From NCBI GenBank assembly GCA_021810985.1, contig JAJZQA010000179.1, positions 1 to 5,723 of the forward strand: 5,723 bases of DNA, read 5' to 3'. The stretch comes from Deltaproteobacteria bacterium (GTDB taxonomy: Bacteria; Desulfobacterota; Desulfuromonadia; Geobacterales; Geobacteraceae). The notes under the pieces are model-generated. The model was not told where the DNA came from and did not search any database. It saw only the letters and a list, made by a program, of their open reading frames with translations. The position numbers and the translations under genes are program-made. Shown here piece after piece: positions 1 through 5,689 of this stretch. Numbering within the stretch: position 1 is the first letter of the stretch; every line of letters begins with the position of its first letter.

Positions 1-549
1 GGGCCGCGCCCGGTAGAGGCCGGCAAGAAAGAGGGGGATTATTTCGGGAGTCAAGCTCGCTTCAATACCCTCCTGCAGGAAGGCCATGCGATAGTAGTGG
101 GAGCTGTAGTTTTCCAGCATCCAGGCGATCGGGTCAGGCCCCATTCGCTGAAAATAGCGGTGCGGAGTATTCAGCGCAATAATGCCAGCAACCCGATCGG
201 GATGAAATGCCGGCATTTCCCACACCACGTGACCACCCCAATCATGGCCGCAAAAGACCGCGCGATCAAGGCCCAGAGCATCCAGAAGTCCCGCTAGGTC
301 ATCGGTCAACTGCCGGATGTCATACTCTTCAATCTTGCCGGGCTTGTCTGTCCTTCCATAGCCCCGCTGGTCGGGAGCAATCGCTCGAAATCCTGCCTCA
401 GCCAATGCCGGGAGTTGCTTGCGCCAGGAATAGGCAAGTTCCGGGAAACCGTGGCAGAGGACCACAGGAATTCCGCTCCCCTGCTCATAAACCGCCATGC
501 GAATGCCGTTCGTGCTGATAAACCTTGCTTCCGGAAAATTATCTGCCAT
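1..549 (-). CDS. Epoxide-hydrolase-like alpha/beta hydrolase (3' end outside window)
   Basis: Only the first 183 codons are present; the frame is open to the window edge. The family hydrolyses epoxides to diols through an aspartyl ester intermediate, usually in the cytoplasm. Visible motifs: the oxyanion-hole stretch HGFPE at residues 33-37, DQRGYG at 60-65, and the nucleophile elbow GHDWGG at 101-106 with Asp103 as predicted nucleophile. LNTPH follows at 126-130, then the start of a cap region with aromatic residues (Tyr148, Tyr152, Tyr153), where a ring-opening tyrosine would be expected. The acid and histidine of the catalytic triad lie beyond the window. The ATG is supported by AGGAG at 557-561, 7 bases upstream. 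Fluoroacetate or haloalkane dehalogenases are related alternatives. HGFPE with GHDWGG favours epoxide hydrolase, but substrate cannot be told. It lies 65 bases after the Fe-S protein gene and may be the operon's last or a later gene. Confidence 0.85.
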   Translation of the reverse strand, partial: MADNFPEARFISTNGIRMAVYEQGSGIPVVLCHGFPELAYSWRKQLPALAEAGFRAIAPDQRGYGRTDKPGKIEEYDIRQLTDDLAGLLDALGLDRAVFCGHDWGGHVVWEMPAFHPDRVAGIIALNTPHRYFQRMGPDPIAWMLENYSSHYYRMAFLQEGIEASLTPEIIPLFLAGLYRARP

Positions 550-614
550 CGGCTCACTCCTTTTTTCTTCGACTATCTCCTCGTGCAGCATACGATTGCC
601 AAACAAGCCAGAGT

Positions 615-1928
615 TCACACGTCCGTCAGCCAGCCCTTCCCTTGTCGGGCAACTCCCTGTTTCATGGCAGTGAGGAAACGCGATCGCAAGGTATCGCTCA
701 TGAGCGCTTTCTTGACCGGGGTCAGGCGCAGGAATCCGCCGATAAAGGCACTGAGAAATTTTTCGCTGATGCTTTTGGGATTGGCAAAAATCTGATTCTG
801 GAGGGTACCCTTTTCCAGACACTGGAGCATGAGCCGCTCGAAGGTGGTTTCCGGATGAATGACCCGCTGCTCCCGCTTTACCAGGATGCAGGCTTTGGTG
901 GGGCATTTCAGGGCACAGACACCGCAGCCGATGCAGATGGACGTATCCACCTGTGCATCCTGTTTTCTGTTCTTTTCCGGGTTCGCGGCAGCGCTCATCG
1001 ATATCGCGTTAATCGGGCAGGCCTTCGCGCATTTCCCGCAGCCGATGCATGGTGCATCGACGATCTCGGAAATATAGTTCGAGGTAACAATGGCATTGGG
1101 ATAGCCGAATTTGCTGATGCCGAGCAGCGGCCCGCAGCAGCATTTGCAGCAATGGCAGACAAACTTGACGTTTTTCCGTACGTTGTCCGCGCCAAGCACC
1201 AGCCCCATCTCCCGTGACCGGGCAAAATTGTCCGCCATCTCGGAGTGACTCACCTCGCGAGACAGGTTGTGGCGAATCATGAAATCAGCCGCATAGCCGA
1301 ACTGTGAGCACTTTTCCAGGGGGACATCGCAGGTCTTTTCCCCCAGGTGCAGTTTTTCGTGGCGGCAGCTGCAGAGGCCGATGGAAAACCTGTCGTTGTC
1401 CGCCAGCAGAGTCGAGACCTTCTCGTAATCGAGCACCTCGAAATAATCTGACCCGGACAAAACTTCCTCATGGGGCAGGGCACGAAATATCGAGATCTGC
1501 TCTCCCTGTCCGAAATTCGCCCCGAGAAAGGAATCATTCCCTTCCATATATTCATGGAAAAGCTTCGCCATCTCCTTGGTCTTGACGTTCGGCCCCAGGC
1601 GCATCATGGTGAATTCAAAAATCCCGACCACGAGAGGAGACGGGGCATAATGGAATTCATCATGGAGCTGGAGGTCGACAACCAGGCCTTTGGCCGTCAG
1701 TCCATCCAGCAGCTTTCGCAGCACTGCCCGCTCGATGACCGTTGCCTGTTCCAGTTCGGCAAAGGTGGAGAGACCATAGGGCATCTTCACCACCAGGTCG
1801 GCCTCCTGTTCCGAATAAAGCTCCTTCAGGATGGCATGCAGCGTGTCATTCCAGGGTGCCCGCGTTTCCATTCCATCTATCTTGCGGCCCAACTCCCGAA
1901 ATATGTCTTTTCCAACCAGATGTCCCAT
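615..1928 (-). CDS. Winged-helix / cysteine-rich / 2x[4Fe-4S] ferredoxin-domain protein
   Basis: A 437-residue putative cytoplasmic electron-transfer or redox-sensing protein of unknown function. Residues about 30-100 resemble the winged-helix domain found at the front of a family of anaerobe Fe-S proteins, ending in a typical PLVVGIFEF stretch. The middle has CSCR (Cys186, Cys188) followed by Cys200 and Cys207, then the dense cluster CHCCKCCC at 258-265. The end carries two classical ferredoxin motifs: Cys294/297/300/304 (CIGCGKCAKACP) and Cys332/335/338/342 (CIGCGVCALKCP), predicted to bind two [4Fe-4S] clusters. There are 20 cysteines in all. About 95 C-terminal residues follow the last motif. 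No signal peptide or membrane segment is seen. An in-frame GTG at 1931 would add one residue, but the ATG at 1928 has better spacing from the Shine-Dalgarno sequence. It follows the CoxE-like gene by 65 bases, so it could be the client of the MoxR/CoxE pair (inference). Confidence 0.88.
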   Translation of the reverse strand: MGHLVGKDIFRELGRKIDGMETRAPWNDTLHAILKELYSEQEADLVVKMPYGLSTFAELEQATVIERAVLRKLLDGLTAKGLVVDLQLHDEFHYAPSPLVVGIFEFTMMRLGPNVKTKEMAKLFHEYMEGNDSFLGANFGQGEQISIFRALPHEEVLSGSDYFEVLDYEKVSTLLADNDRFSIGLCSCRHEKLHLGEKTCDVPLEKCSQFGYAADFMIRHNLSREVSHSEMADNFARSREMGLVLGADNVRKNVKFVCHCCKCCCGPLLGISKFGYPNAIVTSNYISEIVDAPCIGCGKCAKACPINAISMSAAANPEKNRKQDAQVDTSICIGCGVCALKCPTKACILVKREQRVIHPETTFERLMLQCLEKGTLQNQIFANPKSISEKFLSAFIGGFLRLTPVKKALMSDTLRSRFLTAMKQGVARQGKGWLTDV

Positions 1929-1933
1929 CACGT

Positions 1934-1940
1934 ACCTCCC
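1934..1940 (-). promoter_or_regulatory. Ribosome binding site deciding the Fe-S protein start
   Basis: GGGAGGT on the minus strand. It is only 2 bases from an in-frame GTG (codon at 1929-1931) but 5 bases from the adjoining ATG (1926-1928). The spacing favours ATG as the initiation codon. Confidence 0.6.
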
Positions 1941-1993
1941 TAGAGCAACAGGTGCAGAGTGTCGACCGGGGCAAACATAAGTTCGGGGTGAAG

Positions 1994-3184
1994 TCAGCGG
2001 GCGGTCAAATGTCGGACCCCTTTTTCCAGCCCGGCCAGATTCAGCTCGAACATCGGAATAATCGTGCGGATAATACCGATCGTCTCACCATGCTTCCACA
2101 ACGAGGAGGAAACGGGATTGAACCAGGCGGCGTGGCGGAAGGTCGCGGCCAGCGTTTTCAGCCGCTCGATGCTCGGCTGTTTCTGTCGGTATTCCAGCAT
2201 GATGGAGCCGTCAATGTACAGCAGCTCCTCGGGAGCCATGCTGGCGTCACCGACAAAGATCAGGCGGGTTTCCGGATCGCGACGCAACAGTTCCTCGACC
2301 GCCTCCGGATTGTTGCGCCGTTCCGGGTCGCGCCAGACCCGGTCGGTAATGGTATTGTGAAAATAGCGGATCGAAAGGTCCTTGAACTGGGAACGGGCAT
2401 GATGAAAGAGAGCCTGGACGGTATCCACATACGGCTCCATGGACCAGCCGCCGTTATCGATCAGGAGCAGAACTTTGAGACGATCCAGCATTCTCCGGTC
2501 AAAAACGATTTCTATCTCACCGGCATTGCGCATGGTCTGGTAAATCGTCTTCTCCACGCTCAGTTCATCCCTCGGCCCGGCCGGCTTCAGGTGGCGGAGC
2601 CGCTTCAGGGCTTCACCCATCTGGCCGCGGGTCAGGGGAGCGGTCCGCGAATAGTCGCGGTACCGTTTCTCCAGGGCCACCTTACTGGCGGTACGGGCCC
2701 GGGAGGTGCCGCCGATCCGCATCCCGCCGGGTCGGTTGCCGGAGTGGCCGATCGGGGACACCCCGCCGGAGCCGATCCACTTCCGGCCGCCATAATGGAC
2801 CGCCTTCTGGTCCTTCAGGCGGTCAAAGAGATACTGCTCCAGTTCCGCGGCACTGAGCCGGCGCAGCTCCTTCTCGCTCAGACCAAGCGCCTTGGCCAGA
2901 TCGGCTGGAACCTTCAGCCACTGCTCGAGCAGCGCCCTGGCCACCTCATCCAGGACCACGCCTTCCGAAGGATAAGCCTCGGCCCCGGCAAACAACTCGG
3001 CAAACACCAGGTCATAGGTATCGAAATCCCGTTCGCTCTTCACCAGGATCGACCGCGCCACGATGTAGAAATCGTCCAGCGAGGCAACCAGACCGAGACT
3101 CAGGGCCTTTTGCAGACGGAGGAATGCGGTGGGCGTTACCGCGACGCCACGATCGCGCAGGGTATAAAAGAAGGGCACAAACAT
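1994..3184 (-). CDS. CoxE-like VWA-domain protein (MoxR partner)
   Basis: A 396-residue cytoplasmic protein of the CoxE-like VWA family, which works with MoxR AAA+ ATPases and is thought to act as the adaptor that contacts the client enzyme. The N-terminal half (about 1-125) is the helical region typical of the family, opening with MFVPFFYTLRDRGV. A Gly-rich linker lies at about 131-160. The VWA fold begins near 236 with the strand KVLLLID. The metal-site (MIDAS) motif is the unusual DNGGWSM at 243-249, where the textbook form is DxSxS. FHNTITDRVWRD (275-286) and VGDASMAPEEL (311-321, with Asp313) are further family hallmarks. The ATG has AGGAG at 3193-3197, 8 bases upstream. It starts 30 bases after the moxR-like stop, so the two are almost surely co-transcribed. 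CoxE itself belongs to CO dehydrogenase clusters; no such enzyme is visible here, so the gene symbol is not assigned. Confidence 0.9.
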   Translation of the reverse strand: MFVPFFYTLRDRGVAVTPTAFLRLQKALSLGLVASLDDFYIVARSILVKSERDFDTYDLVFAELFAGAEAYPSEGVVLDEVARALLEQWLKVPADLAKALGLSEKELRRLSAAELEQYLFDRLKDQKAVHYGGRKWIGSGGVSPIGHSGNRPGGMRIGGTSRARTASKVALEKRYRDYSRTAPLTRGQMGEALKRLRHLKPAGPRDELSVEKTIYQTMRNAGEIEIVFDRRMLDRLKVLLLIDNGGWSMEPYVDTVQALFHHARSQFKDLSIRYFHNTITDRVWRDPERRNNPEAVEELLRRDPETRLIFVGDASMAPEELLYIDGSIMLEYRQKQPSIERLKTLAATFRHAAWFNPVSSSLWKHGETIGIIRTIIPMFELNLAGLEKGVRHLTAR

Positions 3185-3214
3185 TGCTGTATCTCCTGAC
3201 CGGCTTTACCGCTC

Positions 3215-4054
3215 TCAGGAAGCGGCTACCAACCCGGCCTTTTCCAGATCGCTGCTCTTCTTGAACAGGACTCCCAGGTAAGGAAGCACCCCGTCGCTCA
3301 AGGCCTCAATCCGGAAATCCGGATCGGCCTGGAGAGCCCTGATCCAATTGAGGAGTTCGCGGGTAGCGGGCTTTTTTTCCACCCCTTCCAGCTGTCGCAG
3401 CCGGTAAAAGGCATTGATGGCGGCCTGAGCCAGGTCATTTGACAGATCGGGAAAATGCACGGCAATGATGCGGCGCATCATCTCCGGCGCGGGAAATGCG
3501 ATATGGTGGAAATTGCAGCGGCCCAGGAAAGGATCGGAAAGGTCCTTTTTGGCATTGGAGGTGATGATCACCACCGGCCGCTGACGAGCACTGACGGTCC
3601 GGTCGATCTCCATGATATCGAATTGCATCTGATCGAGCACATCGAGCATGTCGTCCTGAAAGTCGGTATCAGCCTTGTCGATTTCATCAATCAGGAGCAC
3701 GGTCCGCTGATCGGCCACGAAGGCCTGACCGATTTTGCCCATACGGATGTATTCGGAGATATTGCTCACATCGCGGCTCGAATCGCCGAAGCGGCTGTCG
3801 TTGAGGCGAGTCAGAGTGTCATATTGGTAGAGCGCCTCGACCAGCTTCATGCTCGACTTGACATTGAGGATAATCAGCGGCATCTCGAGGCTCTCGGCAA
3901 TGGCGTGGGCCAACATGGTCTTACCGGTGCCCGGCTCCCCCTTGAGGAGCAGCGGCATCTCCAGGGCCATCGAAACATTGACGATCTTGGCCAGTTCTTC
4001 GTCCAGCACGTAACGGCTGGCACCGCCGAAACGGTGAAAGTTCTGTTCTGTCAT
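3215..4054 (-). CDS. MoxR-family AAA+ ATPase (CoxD-like)
   Basis: A 279-residue AAA+ ATPase of the MoxR group, predicted to form a ring that uses ATP to remodel or activate a partner enzyme through a VWA-domain adaptor. Walker A is GEPGTGKT at 39-46 (Lys45). Walker B is VLLIDEID at 119-126 (Asp123, Glu124). Sensor 1 is around TSN at 165-167. A likely arginine finger is Arg179 in FLGRC. A sensor-2 arginine is Arg232 in PATRELLNW. All catalytic residues expected of an active ATPase are present and the length is normal for a short MoxR protein. The ATG is preceded by AAGGAG at 4065-4070, 10 bases away. The next gene downstream is the CoxE-like VWA protein, the standard MoxR partner. Its substrate cannot be named from sequence; the flanking Fe-S proteins are the obvious candidates. 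Confidence 0.93.
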   Translation of the reverse strand: MTEQNFHRFGGASRYVLDEELAKIVNVSMALEMPLLLKGEPGTGKTMLAHAIAESLEMPLIILNVKSSMKLVEALYQYDTLTRLNDSRFGDSSRDVSNISEYIRMGKIGQAFVADQRTVLLIDEIDKADTDFQDDMLDVLDQMQFDIMEIDRTVSARQRPVVIITSNAKKDLSDPFLGRCNFHHIAFPAPEMMRRIIAVHFPDLSNDLAQAAINAFYRLRQLEGVEKKPATRELLNWIRALQADPDFRIEALSDGVLPYLGVLFKKSSDLEKAGLVAAS

Positions 4055-4098
4055 GGTGGTACTGCTCCTTATGAAACTTGGTAATATTCTATGTTTTT

Positions 4099-4127
4099 GT
4101 AGGGCAGGCCCCCGTGCCTGCCCCTAC
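4099..4127. repeat. GC-rich imperfect palindrome, likely dispersed REP-like repeat
   Basis: Left arm GTAGGGCAGGC (4099-4109) pairs with right arm GCCTGCCCCTAC (4116-4127) with one unpaired base, around the six-base loop CCCCGT. It lies in the 88-base gap between the nitroreductase stop and the moxR-like start. Read in the transcription direction it is followed by ACAAAAAC and not by a run of T, so it does not fit an intrinsic terminator. Palindromes of this GTAGGGGC-type are scattered between genes in many bacterial genomes, from general knowledge. It could stabilise or attenuate the transcript (inference). Confidence 0.55.
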
Positions 4128-4142
4128 GAGTGCACAACCCAT

Positions 4143-4961
4143 TTATCCCCAGATAACCTTCGCCTGGTTACGCAGCGGAATTCGTGAATATTCGAATTCC
4201 GGGTAGCCGATCATTACGCCACCGTACATGCGCTGACCAGCCGGTAAACCCAAGGCCGTGGCAACACCGGGTGAGTTGAGGGCCGCCTGGTGGAGAAAAC
4301 CGGCCCAGCAGGTGCCGAGTCCGAAGGGAAGCGCCGCCAGATCAAGGGTCGCGAGGGCGATGGTGGCAGAAGCAGAAACCATCGGATCATCAACGGCCCC
4401 ATGGGCAATGATCAGGGCCGGCGCCTTGCGCAGGATCGGATCGCGCCCCTTTTCCCAGGCCTTCAGCATCCCCTTCACGCCATGCACCTGCTCTCCCTCC
4501 AGGGTGCGCAACCATTCGATCACGGCCAGGGAGAGGAACTGTATCTCCTGCTCGTCCAGGATCACCTTCCAGGAAACCGTCTGGGTGTTCATGCCGGTCG
4601 GCGCATAGCGTACGATATCCATAAGTTGTTCGATGACGTCCTGCTTCAGCGGTTCTTTGCGGAAATTCCTGATCGAGCGGCGGCCCTTGACCAGTTGCCC
4701 GACCTGCTCCGGGGTCAGCCGCCAGCCGGGCTCCAGGGGCGGACACTCTTCCGGCTTCATGCGGCAGTGGCTGAGCGCCCCGGCCGGACAGGCGGCAACA
4801 CAGTGGCCGCAGGTGATGCAGCCCTTTTCGATCTTTTCAATCGTGGCCGGGAAACCGGTGGTCGGAAAACCCTCTCCCAATGCAATGATCCCCACCGGAC
4901 AGGCCCGGGCGCAAAACCCGCAGCGCCGGCACGTGCTCTCATCAATTGTGATCAGTCCCAT
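4143..4961 (-). CDS. Ferredoxin-nitroreductase fusion (2x[4Fe-4S] + FMN nitroreductase domain)
   Basis: A 272-residue cytoplasmic flavoenzyme. The N-terminal 65 residues hold two ferredoxin motifs: Cys11/14/17/21 (CRRCGFCARACP) and Cys48/51/54/58 (CITCGHCVAACP). Extra cysteines lie at 66 and 73. Residues about 90-272 are a nitroreductase-family domain. FMN-contact landmarks are GRRSIRNF at 93-100, APTGMNTQ at 120-127 (usually APSGxNxQ) and GLGTCWAGF at 214-222, with GYP near the end. The layout suggests electrons pass from ferredoxin-type clusters to FMN and then to an organic acceptor such as a nitro compound or quinone, so NAD(P)H may not be the direct donor (inference). The ATG has AGGAGG 5 bases upstream. 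The gene begins one base after the TetR stop, so it is very probably co-transcribed, and perhaps translationally coupled, with that repressor. Confidence 0.92.
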   Translation of the reverse strand: MGLITIDESTCRRCGFCARACPVGIIALGEGFPTTGFPATIEKIEKGCITCGHCVAACPAGALSHCRMKPEECPPLEPGWRLTPEQVGQLVKGRRSIRNFRKEPLKQDVIEQLMDIVRYAPTGMNTQTVSWKVILDEQEIQFLSLAVIEWLRTLEGEQVHGVKGMLKAWEKGRDPILRKAPALIIAHGAVDDPMVSASATIALATLDLAALPFGLGTCWAGFLHQAALNSPGVATALGLPAGQRMYGGVMIGYPEFEYSRIPLRNQAKVIWG

Positions 4962-4962
4962 A

Positions 4963-5595
4963 CTAGCCTCCTAGAATTGGTATAACTGTGTCGTTTCGGT
5001 CCCTACCCGTCGCCATCTGGTCGATGAGCAGATTTATGCCGTCCACCGAACGCTCCAGGTATTTTTTATCCCCTATGGTTTTCGCCAGCAAAATCCCGCC
5101 CTCGATCTGGGCAATAAAAGTTGTGGCGTAAAGGTAAGCATCAGCATCAAGGCGGATCTCACCGCTTTCCTTGCCCGCCTCCACCATCGCGACAAGCCGC
5201 CCCTCCCAGGCCGTCAGGACCCGGCGCACCTCTTCGTGCAGCCGCGGATGGGCATCGTCGGAATCGACAGCGGTATTGAGAATCGGGCAGCCGCCCTTCT
5301 GCACGGTCTCCTCGAAAAAATCGAGAAAGGTCGCCGCAAAGGCCCGCAACCTGCTGACCTCTCCCTGACAGGGCCGGAGTCTTTCCCTGACCCGCTCGGA
5401 AACATGCCGGACACTGTGCAGGAAAGCTTCGACCGCCAAGGCGTCTTTGTCGGCAAAATGGCCGTAAATGGCCCCCTTGCTCAATCCCAGATCATCGCAG
5501 AGCATCGCCATGGAAGTGCGCTGATAGCCGTTTTTGTTGAAAATAACGGCCGCTTTTTCGATGATTGCCTGTCTGGTTTCTTCCGCTTTTCCCAA
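4963..5595 (-). CDS. TetR-family transcriptional repressor (TTG start)
   Basis: A 210-residue TetR/AcrR-type regulator. Residues about 7-53 form the DNA-binding domain. The helix-turn-helix is in the region MAMLCDDLGLSKGAIYGHF (29-47), with SKGAIYGHF as the recognition helix and the conserved K-D-A-L turn after it. The C-terminal ligand domain contains GGCPILN (101-107), with Cys103 in a position where several TetR proteins of this type carry a conserved cysteine, and an acidic DSDDAHP stretch behind it. The start is TTG: GGAGG at 5601-5605 is 5 bases upstream, the protein then begins with the usual GKAEETRQAI leader, and the only nearby upstream ATG (5613-5615) is out of frame. It probably represses itself and the downstream genes through the two palindromes upstream. 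The ligand is unknown; the neighbouring nitroreductase suggests a reactive organic compound (inference). Confidence 0.93.
   Translation of the reverse strand: MGKAEETRQAIIEKAAVIFNKNGYQRTSMAMLCDDLGLSKGAIYGHFADKDALAVEAFLHSVRHVSERVRERLRPCQGEVSRLRAFAATFLDFFEETVQKGGCPILNTAVDSDDAHPRLHEEVRRVLTAWEGRLVAMVEAGKESGEIRLDADAYLYATTFIAQIEGGILLAKTIGDKKYLERSVDGINLLIDQMATGRDRNDTVIPILGG
4967..4972 (-). promoter_or_regulatory. Nitroreductase ribosome binding site inside the TetR gene
   Basis: AGGAGG, five bases before the ATG of the nitroreductase gene, lies within the last codons of the TetR gene (its TAG stop is at 4963-4965). Ribosomes finishing TetR would end directly at this start, which suggests coupled translation. 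Confidence 0.7.
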
Positions 5596-5600
5596 AAAAA

Positions 5601-5605
5601 CCTCC
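5601..5605 (-). promoter_or_regulatory. Ribosome binding site for the TTG start of TetR
   Basis: GGAGG lies five bases before the TTG codon at 5593-5595. No in-frame ATG or GTG at a comparable distance competes, so this site fixes the unusual start. Confidence 0.65.
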
Positions 5606-5624
5606 GTATCGGCATTGATACCGC

Positions 5625-5648
5625 TAAATATACCAAGCGGTATATTTA
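5625..5648. promoter_or_regulatory. Operator O1: perfect 10-base inverted repeat
   Basis: Arms TAAATATACC (5625-5634) and GGTATATTTA (5639-5648) are perfect inverted copies around the four-base spacer AAGC. The site fills the P1 spacer and covers its -10 box, so a bound TetR dimer would block RNA polymerase. The form and position are typical of TetR self-regulation. Confidence 0.8.
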
Positions 5649-5654
5649 TGTCAA
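5627..5654 (-). promoter_or_regulatory. Putative sigma70 promoter P1 of the tetR-nitroreductase operon
   Basis: On the minus strand a perfect -35 box TTGACA (5649-5654) is followed by a 16-base spacer and the -10 box TATATT (5627-5632, five of six consensus bases). The transcript would start near 5620, giving a leader of roughly 25 bases before the TTG codon. The spacer and -10 box are covered by operator O1. Confidence 0.75.
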
Positions 5655-5660
5655 GCGCGT

Positions 5661-5689
5661 TTTATACCAATCGGTATATTTCCAGACAA
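5661..5689 (-). promoter_or_regulatory. Putative second upstream promoter P2
   Basis: On the minus strand TTGTCT (5684-5689, four of six consensus bases) is followed by a 17-base spacer and TATAAA (5661-5666, five of six). It points the same way as P1, with its -10 box 34 bases upstream of P1's. Operator O2 lies across its spacer and -10 box, matching the P1/O1 arrangement. It is weaker than P1 and could be fortuitous. Confidence 0.4.
5663..5678. promoter_or_regulatory. Operator O2: second copy of the TetR-type palindrome
   Basis: TATACC (5663-5668) and GGTATA (5673-5678) are inverted copies around AATC. The stretch 5663-5681 matches 5629-5647 of O1 at 18 of 19 bases, with a centre-to-centre distance of 34 bases. 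It lies upstream of the P1 -35 box and overlaps the -10 box of putative P2. It might also serve a divergent gene to the right of the window. Confidence 0.7.

Noticed and set aside
1..549. Haloalkane or fluoroacetate dehalogenase
   Set aside because: Related fold and nucleophile, but HGFPE together with GHDWGG fits the epoxide hydrolase pattern better. Fluoroacetate dehalogenases usually have Arg where Trp104 is. The decisive C-terminal half is missing, so this is not fully excluded.
1742..3199. Long open frame of 485 codons on the plus strand opposite the CoxE-like gene
   Set aside because: It is a shadow of a GC-rich gene read in the opposite direction. The minus-strand protein has clear family motifs, while the plus-strand product has no recognisable domain and a low-complexity look.
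1994..4054. A CO dehydrogenase accessory cluster (coxD/coxE)
   Set aside because: Only the generic MoxR/VWA pair is present. No large, medium or small CO dehydrogenase subunit and no other cox accessory gene is visible, so naming the genes coxD/coxE would overclaim.
3455..4084. Plus-strand open frames opposite the MoxR, nitroreductase and Fe-S genes (also 525-1217 and 4290-4985)
   Set aside because: Each lies antisense to a gene with strong motif support. None shows a recognisable domain.
4086..4091. Separate promoter for the MoxR gene, from a TAGAAT -10-like box
   Set aside because: No acceptable -35 box lies 15-19 bases upstream; that position falls in the GC-rich palindrome.
4099..4127. 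Intrinsic terminator after the nitroreductase gene
   Set aside because: The hairpin is followed in the transcription direction by ACAAAAAC, not a T-run. The T-run is on the opposite side and would only suit plus-strand transcription, where no gene ends.
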